A stretch of 64,000 nt of DNA from VYFG01 sp965213885 (GCA_965213885.1 OZ243919.1:682001-746000); one strand, 5' to 3'; numbered from the stretch's first letter, positions 25,360 to 34,843 are shown. Made by a program: numbers and translations. The notes: generated from the sequence alone by a model not told the origin.

Positions 25360-25791
25360 TCAAAGGGTGAGAAGGAACTTCAGTATGCGGTCAATCTCTT
25401 CCGCATCCAGCAATTCGTGTCGCAGATATGGCGGCATGGAAGTGTCCGGGTTCAGCGCCGGCGCATCGGCGATTTGCCTGCGCAGGACCTCGATGTCGGG
25501 GAAGCGGGGCTGCATTGCCACCAGGGGCGGCGCGATGTTCCCTGAAACCGGCAGGGTCTCCGGCCAGGGATTGACATTCAGCAGGTGGCAGGCAATGCAG
25601 TTGCCCTTGTCGCGGTCGATGGACAGGCACCAGCCCGCCTTGATCATGTTGGTCGGGGGGATGCTGCGACACTGGAGTTCGTCGGGCCAGACCGCGACAT
25701 CCTGCGCCGCTGCCGATGCAGGCAACGTGCCGATGCCAAGGACGCCGATGACGGCGGCGACTTTCCGGAAGACCTGATACACGCCAAGCAT
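25360..25791 (-). CDS. soxX: SoxX-like monoheme cytochrome c
   Basis: This 143-residue protein has a signal peptide (VAAVIGVLGIGTLPASAAA), one heme site CIACH (Cys65/Cys68/His69), ProArgPhePro and a distal-ligand methionine in DTSMPPY (Met119). It ends with EEIDRILKFLLTL, the closing helix of SoxX. SoxX partners SoxA as the electron-accepting subunit. I chose the ATG at 25791 because the signal peptide begins there; the longer open frame upstream has no support. It is the first gene of the soxXYZA operon. Confidence 0.78.
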   Translation of the reverse strand: MLGVYQVFRKVAAVIGVLGIGTLPASAAAQDVAVWPDELQCRSIPPTNMIKAGWCLSIDRDKGNCIACHLLNVNPWPETLPVSGNIAPPLVAMQPRFPDIEVLRRQIADAPALNPDTSMPPYLRHELLDAEEIDRILKFLLTL

Positions 25792-25879
25792 TCTGACTGC
25801 GGGATATTGAATTGTACCTACAGGAACTTCCGGGAAATAGAAATTGATGCTGGCAATTCCATGGCATTCGACAGCGTCA

Positions 25880-27373
25880 TCAGTACCTCTCCCGGAGCTT
25901 CCAGTCCGCCGCCTCGCGTTCGAGTTCCTCGATGCGCGCCATGATGGCCTGGGTGAGATACTGGCTTTCGTCGTTGTTTTCCCGCAAGGCAAGCTTCAGC
26001 GAAGACAATGCCGCTCCGAAGCGGCCGAGGACCACATGGTACTCCGCATCCGCCTGGTGGGCCTCTGCCAGCAGACCCAGGGCCACGTTGGCCCGGGACA
26101 GCAGTGGATAGAGTTCGTACTCACCCGGGTGGCGGCGAAGCTGAAAACGAGTGAACTTTTTCGCCGCTTCGGCGTTGCCCGCCTCAAGGAGGGTCTCGAG
26201 GTAGGCATAGCGGAGATAGCCGGATTCCGGGTACTTCTCAACCAGTTTGCCATAGGCAAGGGAGGCGGCAGCCGGGTTTCCCGACCGCCGGGTGATTTCC
26301 GCCCTGGCGGCCTGCACCTGGGGCGTGTCGGGCAGGTGACCGATGACCTCATCCGCAAGTGCCGTGGCTGCATCCAACTGGCGCGCTTCCATCAGCGCCA
26401 GGACGAGGCCGTACTGCCAGGCCAGGCGCTGGATGCCCCGGGACTGCTTGATCCGGTCTTCCAGAATCTGCAGGGTGTCGGCCTGGGGGTCACCGTACAG
26501 CGCCTGCACCCGCGCCCGTGCCAGGTGGAAGTCGAGGCTGCTTTCATGCTGGACCCGGGGATATACACTGATCCTGGCCTCGGATTCGGCCATCCGGGTG
26601 TAGGACAACGGGTGGGTTCGAAGAAACTCCGGTACGGCCTTGTCCGACACGAAGTTGAACCGCTGCAGTTTCGCAAAGAAATCGGACATGGCGCGGGGGT
26701 TGTAACCGCTCTTTGCCATCAGGTCGATCCCGATGGCATCCGCTTCACGTTCAAATTCCCGGCTGTAGGCAAGCTGGTTGGACAGCAGCGTCGCATTGGC
26801 CAGCGTCACACCCGCCACGCCGGCCTGCCCCCCCACCAGGATCGAGGCGAGGATCGCCGCCGTGGTGGGAATCTTGCTGGCCTGTGACCGGGCGATCATG
26901 CGGGGCAGGTGACGCTGGGAAAGGTGGGCGATCTCGTGGCCTACGACGGAAGCCAGTTCGCTCTCGTTTCCGGTGGTGAGCAGCAGGCCGCTGTTGAAGG
27001 TGATATACCCGCCCGGCACCGCAAAGGCATTGAGTTCGTTTTCCCTGATGAGATTGAGTTTGGGGGTAATGCCGCCCAGGTTCGCCTTGCTGCCGATCTG
27101 TTTGCCCAGGTTGTTCAGGTAGTGGCGCAGTTCATGGTCGGGGATGTAGTTGTCCATCGCCGTCAGCTCGCGCAGGAAACGCCTGCCGATCATCCGCTCG
27201 TCATCCGGGTCCAGGTACCGGGTTGCAGCCTCACCGAGCTCGGGTAACGTGCTGCCCTGGGCGTGGACGGACGATGGCGCCGGCAACAGCATCATCATGG
27301 CAAACAGGGTAATCCCGCACAGGAATCCGGCGGGCGGCGGGGAAAGGGATCGCGGCATGGTTCCGGGAATCAT
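25880..27373 (-). CDS. bepA: M48-family periplasmic metalloprotease with TPR region (BepA-like)
   Basis: The roughly 497-residue protein has a signal peptide ending near SSVHAQ. The M48 domain contains NELNAFAVPGGYITFNSGLL, the zinc motif HEIAH, and the second-ligand region EFEREADAIGIDLM. From about residue 270 the C-terminal half is helical with TPR-like repeats. This matches BepA/YfgC, the outer-membrane-assembly protease and chaperone. Given the large autotransporter in this window, BepA is a plausible folding or quality-control partner. An ATG at 27358 is an alternative start. It is transcribed away from the sulfurtransferase gene. Confidence 0.87.
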   Translation of the reverse strand: MIPGTMPRSLSPPPAGFLCGITLFAMMMLLPAPSSVHAQGSTLPELGEAATRYLDPDDERMIGRRFLRELTAMDNYIPDHELRHYLNNLGKQIGSKANLGGITPKLNLIRENELNAFAVPGGYITFNSGLLLTTGNESELASVVGHEIAHLSQRHLPRMIARSQASKIPTTAAILASILVGGQAGVAGVTLANATLLSNQLAYSREFEREADAIGIDLMAKSGYNPRAMSDFFAKLQRFNFVSDKAVPEFLRTHPLSYTRMAESEARISVYPRVQHESSLDFHLARARVQALYGDPQADTLQILEDRIKQSRGIQRLAWQYGLVLALMEARQLDAATALADEVIGHLPDTPQVQAARAEITRRSGNPAAASLAYGKLVEKYPESGYLRYAYLETLLEAGNAEAAKKFTRFQLRRHPGEYELYPLLSRANVALGLLAEAHQADAEYHVVLGRFGAALSSLKLALRENNDESQYLTQAIMARIEELEREAADWKLRERY

Positions 27374-27500
27374 AACGGGTCGGGTATTACGGCGTGCTTA
27401 CAGTTTTGTAATATCGACATCTGTACTGTTCGTGGGCCGTCTCCCGGTTACTTGGGCGGCAGGTTTTCTGCGATTCTAGTGATTTGTTACCGTAAAATGT

Positions 27501-28388
27501 ATGAAGCAAATGAAACAATATTTTGGCACCATCGTCACCCCGGATACCCTGAAGACGTATCTCGCCGGGCAGGACGGCGATCCGACCTGGGTGGTCGTGG
27601 ACTGCCGATTCAACCTGATGCAGCTGCAGCTGGGCCGGGAGGAATACCTTGCCGGCCACATCCCCGGGGCTTTCTACGCCCATCTCGATGCGGATCTTGC
27701 ATCTCCGGTGACGCCCGGCAGCGGCAGACACCCGTTGCCAGACCGGGATGCCTTTGCCCGACTTGCCGGGTCCTGGGGCGTTGGACCCGATACCCAGGTC
27801 GTGGTGTATGACCAGGGAGCTGGCGCAATTGCGGCGAGGCTCTGGTGGCTGCTGCGCTGGATCGGCCATGATCGGACGGCGCTGCTGGAGGGCGGATACG
27901 CAGCCTGGCTGGCCGCCGGCGGCGCAACTGATACGGAGGTGCCGGCACGTATCGGACAAGCCCCTCCTGCGGGGAGCCAGGGGGAACATGCCCCCTGGAT
28001 CGGCACGGAGGAGCTGGCGGAGGTCCTTGACAGGGTGCGGCTCATCGACGCCCGGGATACCACGCGGTTCCGCGGCGAGTCGGAGCCAATCGACACCGTT
28101 GCGGGTCACATCCCCGGCGCCATCAGCCGGCCGTTCAGCGATAACCTGGACGGGGACGGCCGGTTCTATGACGCGGAAACGCTGAGGCGGCAGTTCCAGT
28201 CACTGCCGGGAATGGCCGACATCGCCGAAGGCGCCGCCGGGGTGGTGAACATGTGCGGAAGCGGGGTCACCGCCTGTCACAACATCCTTGCCATGGAAAT
28301 CGCCGGACTGGGTGGTTCCACGCTGTATGCCGGGTCCTGGAGCGAGTGGATCCGGGATCCGTCGAGGGCCGTGGAAACCGGGGAATAA
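27501..28388 (+). CDS. Thiosulfate/3-mercaptopyruvate sulfurtransferase (two-domain rhodanese)
   Basis: The 295-residue protein has two rhodanese domains. The first is the inactive type, with VVVDCRFNL, AGHIPGAFY and VVVYDQGAGAIAARLWWLLRW. The second holds the active loop CGSGVTA after GVVNMCGSG, preceded by LIDARDTTRFRGE and AGHIPGAIS. The CGSG(V/I)TA loop fits 3-mercaptopyruvate sulfurtransferase (SseA) at least as well as thiosulfate sulfurtransferase. It lies near the sox genes but on the other strand and beyond bepA, so a shared role is only suggestive. Confidence 0.88.
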   Translation: MKQMKQYFGTIVTPDTLKTYLAGQDGDPTWVVVDCRFNLMQLQLGREEYLAGHIPGAFYAHLDADLASPVTPGSGRHPLPDRDAFARLAGSWGVGPDTQVVVYDQGAGAIAARLWWLLRWIGHDRTALLEGGYAAWLAAGGATDTEVPARIGQAPPAGSQGEHAPWIGTEELAEVLDRVRLIDARDTTRFRGESEPIDTVAGHIPGAISRPFSDNLDGDGRFYDAETLRRQFQSLPGMADIAEGAAGVVNMCGSGVTACHNILAMEIAGLGGSTLYAGSWSEWIRDPSRAVETGE

Positions 28389-28436
28389 TACCTTGCCCAT
28401 GGCCATGCCGCTGTGCCGGACAGTCCCGGGACGGCA

Positions 28437-29090
28437 TCAGAGTTCTTCCACGCCCCGATCTCCCCCGAGTAACAGCAGGTCCGCACCACGGCGGGCAAAG
28501 AGGCCTACCGTCACGACCCCGGGGATCTGGTTGATCCTGCTTTCCATCGCCACGGGGTCCAGTATGTCCAGGTTGTGCACATTCAGGATGACATTGCGAT
28601 TGTCGGTAAGGAAATCGCTGCGCCAGACCGGTTCTCCGCCCAGCTGCACCAGTTCCCTGGCTACCATGCTCCGGGCCATCGGGATGACTTCCACCGGCAA
28701 CGGAAAGGCTCCCAGCCGTTCTACCAGCTTGCTGCTGTCGGCAATGCAGACGAAGGTTTCCGAGGCTTCGGCCACGATCTTTTCCCTGGTGAGCGCACCG
28801 CCGCCGCCCTTGATCAGGTGGCGGTGCCGGGTGGCTTCATCGGCACCGTCAACGTAGATGCGCAAGCGGCCGACATCGTTCAGTTCCAGTACCTCGATGC
28901 CGTGGGAATTCAACCTGGCGGCACTGGCCTCGGAACTGGACACGGCTCCGTCAATCCGCCCCCTGATCCGGGCCAGTCCGTCGATGAACAGGTTGGCGGT
29001 GGATCCCGTTCCCACTCCGACGACGTCGCCGCTGCGGATATATTCCAGCGCCGCATCCGCGGCCATCTTTTTTGCGTGATCCGGGGACAT
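28437..29090 (-). CDS. rpiA: Ribose-5-phosphate isomerase A
   Basis: The 217-residue protein interconverts ribose 5-phosphate and ribulose 5-phosphate in the pentose phosphate pathway. It has GVGTGSTANLFIDGL, the catalytic DGADEA, KGGGGALTREKI and IADSSKLVERLG, with the closing GVVTVGLFARRGADLLLLG. Length and motifs match the RpiA family throughout. It is preceded on the same strand by the CbbQ-like ATPase gene with a 16-base gap, so they may be co-transcribed. Confidence 0.95.
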   Translation of the reverse strand: MSPDHAKKMAADAALEYIRSGDVVGVGTGSTANLFIDGLARIRGRIDGAVSSSEASAARLNSHGIEVLELNDVGRLRIYVDGADEATRHRHLIKGGGGALTREKIVAEASETFVCIADSSKLVERLGAFPLPVEVIPMARSMVARELVQLGGEPVWRSDFLTDNRNVILNVHNLDILDPVAMESRINQIPGVVTVGLFARRGADLLLLGGDRGVEEL

Positions 29091-29106
29091 CGGTACGCTG
29101 GAGTCC

Positions 29107-29916
29107 CTAGAACAGGGACGCGCTCAACTGGTTTACCGCGCTGAGCATGTCCGGGTCGTCGCTCAGGGTTTCCGAGATGGCGCTCCGGCAAGCCACCTTG
29201 GGTTCGATACCGGTATGCATCAGCTTGCCGGCGTGCACCAGCAGCCGGGTGCTGGCGCCTTCCTCGAGTCCGCTGCCCTTGAGGTTGCGCGTCATGCCGG
29301 CAAATTTCACGAGTTGCGAGGCGATGTTCCGGTCGAGGCCCGACTCCCGGGCTACAATTTCTGTTTCCAGCCCTGCATCAGGGTAGTCAAACTCAATGGA
29401 AACAAATCGTTGGCGGGTACTTTGCTTGAGATCCTTCAGGATACTCTGGTAGCCGGGGTTGTAGGAAATTGCAAGGCAGAACTCGTCCGGAGCCCGAAGC
29501 AGTTCGCCGGTTTTCTCGACCGGAAGCGCCCTGCGGTCATCTGCCAGGGGATGTATCACCACGGTGGTATCCTTGCGTGCCTCCACGATTTCGTCCAGGT
29601 AGCATATTCCGCCGCTCCGCAGGGCCCGTGTAAGGGGCCCGTCCGACCAGCGTGTTTCGCCCCCCACGATCAGGTAGCGCCCCACCAGATCCGCGGCCGT
29701 CAGGTCGTCATGGCAGGAAACGGTGACCAGGGGACGTTGGAGCCGCCAGGCCATGTGCTCCATGAACCGGGTCTTGCCGCATCCGGTGGGTCCCTTCAGC
29801 AGTACCGGAATGTTGTTCGCGTAGGATGCCTCGAACAGGGTAATCTCGTCCTGTTGCGGGGCGTAATAGGGTTCGTCAGCGATCAGGTATTCGTCTATGT
29901 GGATATCGATACTCAT
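29107..29916 (-). CDS. CbbQ/NirQ/NorQ-family MoxR-type AAA ATPase
   Basis: The 269-residue protein has the family N-terminus (EPYYAPQQDEITLFEAS), Walker A GPTGCGKT, Walker B ICYLDEIVEARKD and a CbbQ_C-like C-terminal region (GASTRLLVHAGKLM). These ATPases normally act with a von Willebrand-domain partner (CbbO, NorD) to activate RuBisCO or nitric oxide reductase. Neither the partner nor a target enzyme is present in the window, so the substrate is unknown. I chose the ATG at 29916 (MSIDIHIDEYL), which matches the family start. It sits between the MOSC gene and rpiA on the minus strand. Confidence 0.87.
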   Translation of the reverse strand: MSIDIHIDEYLIADEPYYAPQQDEITLFEASYANNIPVLLKGPTGCGKTRFMEHMAWRLQRPLVTVSCHDDLTAADLVGRYLIVGGETRWSDGPLTRALRSGGICYLDEIVEARKDTTVVIHPLADDRRALPVEKTGELLRAPDEFCLAISYNPGYQSILKDLKQSTRQRFVSIEFDYPDAGLETEIVARESGLDRNIASQLVKFAGMTRNLKGSGLEEGASTRLLVHAGKLMHTGIEPKVACRSAISETLSDDPDMLSAVNQLSASLF

Positions 29917-30062
29917 GGCCAGCTTTGATGCTCCAGGGGGGGAGTGTATCAAGTTTGGTTGATTCTCTGCGGTTTCGTGCCGTCGGGATCCGGGGCTTGC
30001 CTGTCCCGGCGACATAGCCGGGTCCGTCCCTGTATCCGGGGGGAGGGCATGCCTGCTGGCCT

Positions 30063-30869
30063 TCAGTGACGGGCATCCACCCGGCAGGTTGCCCCGGACT
30101 TGATGATTCCTTCCGTGTCCGGCGCTGCGTTCACGCCGAAGAATATCTCCCCATCCCGCTCGCGGTAGCTGGACAGGGTATGGATGGGCTCCGGGCCGGA
30201 GAGCACGCCGGACTCGGGATCCACCGTCGGCACCGAGCAGCGGGCACAGGGTGCAACCACTCGAAGCGGAATGTCACCGACAACAATCCTCCGCCAACGG
30301 TCCTCGGCAAACGGTGGGCATCCGTCGATCACGAGATTGGGCCGGAACCTCCGCATGCTCACCGGCTGCTCAAGTCTCCCATTCAGGTCATCCAGGGACG
30401 CCTGCGTGGTGATCAGCAGGGGAAAGCCGTCCGCGTAACGTGTATGGTCGCCGGGTTGTGATACGGACGGATCGCAGGGGCGGGTGTCCGCCGCAGGAAA
30501 CGCGATCAGGCGGCAGGAGTCCCCGATGGCCTGGCTCAGCCACCCGGCGGTCTCCTCGCCGAGGTCGATGCCGGAAACTTCGCTGCCCCATACACTGGAG
30601 AAAACCTTCCGCATGGAGGCCCTGGTTTGCGGAACGCGGTGGGGCTGCATGCCGAATGATTCCAGTACCAGTGTGTCGCCGTCGATAGCGGTTTCCACAA
30701 GGGCCATCTGGGGATGCGTCCGCTGGGTCATCATCCGGCCATCCGGTGCCACCACCATCCACTGCCGGTCAAATGCCAGCCCGGCGGTCCCGAGATGCGA
30801 CGACCCGAGGGTAACGCCGCGCAGGGATTTCACCGGGTAGACATGGATTTCCGAGACGGATAGGGACAT
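30063..30869 (-). CDS. MOSC-domain protein (YcbX-like)
   Basis: This 268-residue protein has the MOSC N-terminal beta-barrel domain (EIHVYPVKSLRG...FDRQWMVVAPDGRMMTQR) and a MOSC core with the sulfur-carrying cysteine region APCARCSVPTVDP. It ends with FFGVNAAP and a short tail. YcbX-type proteins use a molybdenum cofactor to reduce N-hydroxylated compounds; here the C-terminal ferredoxin domain of E. coli YcbX is absent, which is common. The gene is divergent from argE with 56 bases between starts. A molybdenum enzyme role fits the moa genes further along, though they are not linked. Confidence 0.85.
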   Translation of the reverse strand: MSLSVSEIHVYPVKSLRGVTLGSSHLGTAGLAFDRQWMVVAPDGRMMTQRTHPQMALVETAIDGDTLVLESFGMQPHRVPQTRASMRKVFSSVWGSEVSGIDLGEETAGWLSQAIGDSCRLIAFPAADTRPCDPSVSQPGDHTRYADGFPLLITTQASLDDLNGRLEQPVSMRRFRPNLVIDGCPPFAEDRWRRIVVGDIPLRVVAPCARCSVPTVDPESGVLSGPEPIHTLSSYRERDGEIFFGVNAAPDTEGIIKSGATCRVDARH

Positions 30870-30925
30870 GGTTCAGGTCTTTGGTAACCGGCGCCCAAGG
30901 ATACAGGTATGTGGTACTCTCCGCC

Positions 30926-32101
30926 ATGATGAAACAGGCCCGTGAAGCACTCGACATTCTGGTCGACCTGATCCGGTTCGATACCACTAGTCGACGCTCC
31001 AATCTCGAGTTGATCGACTATGTCCGCGCGTTTCTCGAGCGGCGGGACATCCCCCACGATCTCACCTGGAACGAAGACCGCAGCAAGGCCAATCTCTTCG
31101 CGACGCTCGGGGAGGAGCGTGCTCCCGGCATCGTTCTTTCCGGGCACACGGACGTGGTGCCCGTGGACGGCCAGGAATGGTTGTCGGATCCCTTCGAGCC
31201 CGAGGTCCGGAACGGCAGGCTGTACGGGCGGGGAAGTTGCGATATGAAAGGATTCATCGCAGTGTGCCTCGCCAAGGCTGACGACATCCTGGAAGCGGAC
31301 CTGCCGCTGCCGGTACATTTCGCCTTCTCCTATGATGAGGAAGTGGGCTGCGTTGGCGTCCGGGGGCTGATAGCGGATCTGAAAAAGCGTGCGGTTCTGC
31401 CCAGGGCCTGCATCATCGGGGAACCCACCGACATGTCCGTGATCCGGGCGCACAAGGGCATGCTGTTCAAGCGCTGTACCGTGCATGGCCGATCGGCGCA
31501 TTCCTCCCTGGTGCACCGGGGGGTCAACGCGGTGGCTCGGGCGGCCAGGGCCATTGCGCATATTGAGGAAATCGGCGAGCGCATACGCCGTGAAGGTCCG
31601 TTCGACGATCAGTTCGACCCGCCGCATACCACCCTTCACTGCGGCGTCATTCACGGTGGTACCGCCAACAACATCATTCCCGACCGATGCCAGTTCGATT
31701 TCGAGATCCGCAACCTGCCCGACCAGCCCCCACTCCCGCTGTTCGAGGAGGTGACCGACTATACGCGTGAGCTGGAACGGGAGATGCACGCCGTTGACGA
31801 GGCCACCGGATTCGAATGGCAGACGCTGGCGGAATTTCCGGGAATGAACACCTCGCCGGAAGAACCCGTGGTTGAAATGGTCTCGCGGTTGCTGGACGAC
31901 TACAGGATGCCGGGCAAGGTCAGTTACGGTACTGAGGGAGGCCACTTCCAGTCGGCGGACATTCCCACCGTGATCTGTGGCCCGGGCAGTATCGAACAGG
32001 CTCACAAGCCAGACGAATTCGTCGAACTTGCGCAACTGGACAGGTGCGGGGCGTTGATCGACGCGCTCCTACGGGATATGGGCCCTCCCGGGGCACCATG
32101 A
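30926..32101 (+). CDS. argE: Acetylornithine deacetylase
   Basis: The 391-residue M20-family metallopeptidase hydrolyses N-acetylornithine to ornithine in arginine synthesis. It shows the metal-binding SGHTDVVPVDG, GRGSCDMKGFIA, the catalytic DEEVGCVGVRG, EPTDM, and the dimerisation-domain HGRSAHSS with GTANNIIPDRC. The C-terminal TEGGHFQ and GPGSIEQAHKPDEF hold further conserved residues typical of ArgE. I chose the ATG at 30926 (MMKQAREAL). Its stop overlaps the folKP start by four bases. Confidence 0.9.
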   Translation: MMKQAREALDILVDLIRFDTTSRRSNLELIDYVRAFLERRDIPHDLTWNEDRSKANLFATLGEERAPGIVLSGHTDVVPVDGQEWLSDPFEPEVRNGRLYGRGSCDMKGFIAVCLAKADDILEADLPLPVHFAFSYDEEVGCVGVRGLIADLKKRAVLPRACIIGEPTDMSVIRAHKGMLFKRCTVHGRSAHSSLVHRGVNAVARAARAIAHIEEIGERIRREGPFDDQFDPPHTTLHCGVIHGGTANNIIPDRCQFDFEIRNLPDQPPLPLFEEVTDYTRELEREMHAVDEATGFEWQTLAEFPGMNTSPEEPVVEMVSRLLDDYRMPGKVSYGTEGGHFQSADIPTVICGPGSIEQAHKPDEFVELAQLDRCGALIDALLRDMGPPGAP

Positions 32102-33372
32102 CAATCTACCTGGGCCTCGGGTCCAACCAGGGTGAGCGGGTCGATCGGCTGGAGCAGGCGATCGCCCGGCTGCAGAATGCCGGGTTCAGCGTGACGCGGA
32201 TATCTCCCGTGGTCGAATCCCCTGCGATGCTCCCGCCCGGGGCGGATCCGTCCTGGGATCGACCCTACCTCAATATCGTGGTTGCCGGGGAGGCCCGCTG
32301 GACCCCGCGCCAGGCACTTGATGCCATCAAGACCATTGAGCGTGATGCCGGCCGGGAACCCGGCCCGCGCTGGTCTCCCCGTCCGCTTGACATCGACATC
32401 CTGCTTTGGGGAGACGAACGGATCCAGGAGCCCGGCCTGGTGATTCCGCACCCCGGAATCGGAACCCGCGACTTCGTCATCACGCCGCTTTTGCACATCG
32501 CGCCCGGCCTGGTGCTCCCGGGGGCCGGCCGGACCGTGTTTGATCTATCTCTGGGCCGGCGCAATATTCCGCTGTGGATGGGCATTCTCAATATCACGCC
32601 GGATTCCTTTTCCGACGGAGGAAGTTGGGAGGACCGGGACCGGCTTGCGGACTGGATCGACCGGATGATTGCCGCAAATGTCCAGATCATCGATGTGGGC
32701 GCGGAATCCACCCGGCCCAATGCCGGGGAAATTCCGCTGGAGGAGGAGTGGCGCAGGCTGCAACCGGTGCTGGATCTGCTGAAGGAGCGCCTCGCTGGCA
32801 GAAGGGTGCGCCCCCTGGTTTCACTCGACAGCAGACACCCGGAGATCATCTCGAGAGGCCTTGCCCATGATATTGACTTGATCAATGACGTCACCGGGCT
32901 GGATGATCCCGCCATGGCCGCAGTAGTGCGGGACAGCGATTGCGACGTGGTGGCCATGCATGCCATGACCGTTCCGGTGAACCCTGCAGTACTGCTGCCC
33001 GATACGGAATCCGCGGTGGTACAGCTGCTTCGCTGGATCGAGGAGAAGAAATCCGTCTGGGACCGCATGGGGATCAGTCCCGGCCGCATGATTTTCGATC
33101 CCGGGATCGGCTTTGGCAAGAGCTCCATCCAGGCATGCGAACTCATGGCCCATGTGCGGGAACTGCGTGGAGCGGGCCTCCGGGTGCTGATCGGCCACTC
33201 CCGGAAATCGTTCATGGCGGCATTCAGCGACCGCATCGCCAGGCAGCGGGACCTGGAGACCCTGGGGATCTCCCTCGCGCTCGCGGACCAGGGAACGGAT
33301 ATTCTCCGGGTGCACCATCCCATGATTCACCAGCGGGCGTACCGGGCCTGGTGCCATGTCACCGGACGCTGA
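32098..33372 (+). CDS. Bifunctional HPPK-DHPS fusion (folate synthesis)
   Basis: This 424-residue protein fuses two successive folate enzymes. Residues 1 to about 155 are the pyrophosphokinase FolK, with YLGLGSNQGER, RWSPRPLDIDILLWG and a closing HIAPGLVLPG. From about residue 160 dihydropteroate synthase FolP follows, with WMGILNITPDSFSDGG, DVGAESTRPNA, GFGKSSIQ and LIGHSRKSF. The order kinase then synthase in one chain is seen in some gammaproteobacteria and in eukaryotic versions, but most bacteria have separate genes. The start overlaps the argE stop (ATGA). Confidence 0.92.
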   Translation: MTIYLGLGSNQGERVDRLEQAIARLQNAGFSVTRISPVVESPAMLPPGADPSWDRPYLNIVVAGEARWTPRQALDAIKTIERDAGREPGPRWSPRPLDIDILLWGDERIQEPGLVIPHPGIGTRDFVITPLLHIAPGLVLPGAGRTVFDLSLGRRNIPLWMGILNITPDSFSDGGSWEDRDRLADWIDRMIAANVQIIDVGAESTRPNAGEIPLEEEWRRLQPVLDLLKERLAGRRVRPLVSLDSRHPEIISRGLAHDIDLINDVTGLDDPAMAAVVRDSDCDVVAMHAMTVPVNPAVLLPDTESAVVQLLRWIEEKKSVWDRMGISPGRMIFDPGIGFGKSSIQACELMAHVRELRGAGLRVLIGHSRKSFMAAFSDRIARQRDLETLGISLALADQGTDILRVHHPMIHQRAYRAWCHVTGR

Positions 33373-33395
33373 ATCTGTCCGCCTTGCCGGCAGAG

Positions 33396-33773
33396 TCAAT
33401 GGAACATCACTTCCGCCGACAGGGTGAACGCGGGAATGGCGGCATCGAACATGCAACCTTCGTCGTCCTGCATCTGGTAGCTTCCCATCATGGAGCCCAC
33501 CGGTGTGGTCAGGATGGCGCCGCTGGTGTATTCGTAGTGATCCCCTGGCTGGAGGTGCGGATGTTCGCCGACCACTCCGGGCCCCCTTACTTCGCGTGTT
33601 TCGCCATCTGCGTCCGTGATCACCCAGTGTCGGCTCAGCAGTCGGGCGGGTATATTCCCGGTGTTTTCCATGCGCACGGTGTATGCGAACACGTACTGGT
33701 TGGCTTCCGGGTCGGACTGCTCTCTCAGGTACTGCGGCGTGACGCTCACGCTGATCTGCTGAATGGTTGGCAT
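33396..33773 (-). CDS. apaG: ApaG (Co2+/Mg2+ efflux-associated) protein
   Basis: The 125-residue protein has the ApaG fold signature: ISVSVTPQYL, FAYTVRMENTGNIPARLLSRHWVITDADG, VRGPGVVGEHPHLQPGD and YEYTSGAILTTPVGSMMGSYQM. Its function is not settled; it is a single fibronectin-like domain often found beside ksgA and apaH, which are not present here. It is convergent with folKP. Confidence 0.94.
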   Translation of the reverse strand: MPTIQQISVSVTPQYLREQSDPEANQYVFAYTVRMENTGNIPARLLSRHWVITDADGETREVRGPGVVGEHPHLQPGDHYEYTSGAILTTPVGSMMGSYQMQDDEGCMFDAAIPAFTLSAEVMFH

Positions 33774-33979
33774 CGGCTGTCGGCTTCGTCTTGTCCCGGA
33801 AATGGCAGCTGCCGGGAGCTTTCGGATTGATGAATTATAATCTTTACCGGGCAGGCCATGGGCATGCCGGATACTGTCGGGGGAGTGGGATTTCGATGCA
33901 TCTGAAGCAGCATGCGCTTTCCCGACCGGAGCCTCCCCGGGGAGGATGACAACATGGGCATCCCGAAAGGAGCGGACCT

Positions 33980-34843
33980 GTGAGATCCCTGCACGACGAC
34001 TTTGGTGTGGAAATCCATGGCATTGACCTACGGGATGCGGCCGCGCACTACCCGCGGATCCGCAAGGAATTCGAAGAGCATTCCTTGCTGTTGTTCCGGA
34101 ACCAGTGTCTGGATGACGAGGCGCATCTTGCCCTGGGGCGCCTGTTTGGCGTGATCGAAATCAGGGAGAAGAATCCCCAGGAACACGAGGCGCGGATGTC
34201 GATGGTGTCGAACCTGCAGGACGGCGAATGCGTGCTGTCCGAAAAGAGCCCCCGGTTCATGCACCTGAAAGCGAATCAGCTCTGGCACACCGACAGCACT
34301 TTCCTGCCGGCGCCGGCGCTGGCCAACATCCTTGCCGCCCGAACGCTGCCGACATCCGGCGGTGAAACGGAATTCGTTTCGACCCGTGCGGCATGGCGTG
34401 ATCTCCCCGAATCCACCCGGAGACGGGTACGCAAACTCGTTTTGCGCCATCGCTACTCGCATTCACGCGGGATCATCTCGCCGGCTGCAGCCGTCCTTGA
34501 CGTGGTCACCATGTGGCCCGAAACGGCGTGGCGGGCTGTCTGGCCCAATCCCGTCAACAGGGCCGAGGCCCTCTACATCGCCTCCCATGCCTTCGGTGTC
34601 GTCGGTATGGGCGAGCGGGAAGGTCGGGAACTGATCGATGAACTGCTTGCATTCACGACGCAGCCGGGCCGGATCTACAGCCACCGGTGGTCCCATGGTG
34701 ACGTGATCGTCTGGGACGAGCGTGCGACCATGCATCGGGGCCGTCCCTGGCCCTATGGCGAGGAGCGCACGTTGGCCAGTATCTGCGTGACGGCAAGCGA
34801 GGCGGACGGGCTCGGGTCGGTCCGTCCCGTTGCGGCCGGGTGA
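33980..34843 (+). CDS. TauD/TfdA-family Fe(II)/2-oxoglutarate dioxygenase
   Basis: This 287-residue protein has the family iron triad: LWHTDSTF (His-x-Asp) and the C-terminal histidine in ERATMHRGRPWPYGEERTL, with the downstream arginine that binds 2-oxoglutarate. GVEIHGIDLRD at the start and LLFRNQCLDDEAHLALGRLFG are typical of TauD/TfdA enzymes. The substrate cannot be deduced; relatives cleave taurine, chlorophenoxyacetates or similar compounds. It starts at GTG with AGGAG eight bases upstream. It stands alone, followed by the AOR operon on the same strand. Confidence 0.84.
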   Translation: MRSLHDDFGVEIHGIDLRDAAAHYPRIRKEFEEHSLLLFRNQCLDDEAHLALGRLFGVIEIREKNPQEHEARMSMVSNLQDGECVLSEKSPRFMHLKANQLWHTDSTFLPAPALANILAARTLPTSGGETEFVSTRAAWRDLPESTRRRVRKLVLRHRYSHSRGIISPAAAVLDVVTMWPETAWRAVWPNPVNRAEALYIASHAFGVVGMGEREGRELIDELLAFTTQPGRIYSHRWSHGDVIVWDERATMHRGRPWPYGEERTLASICVTASEADGLGSVRPVAAG

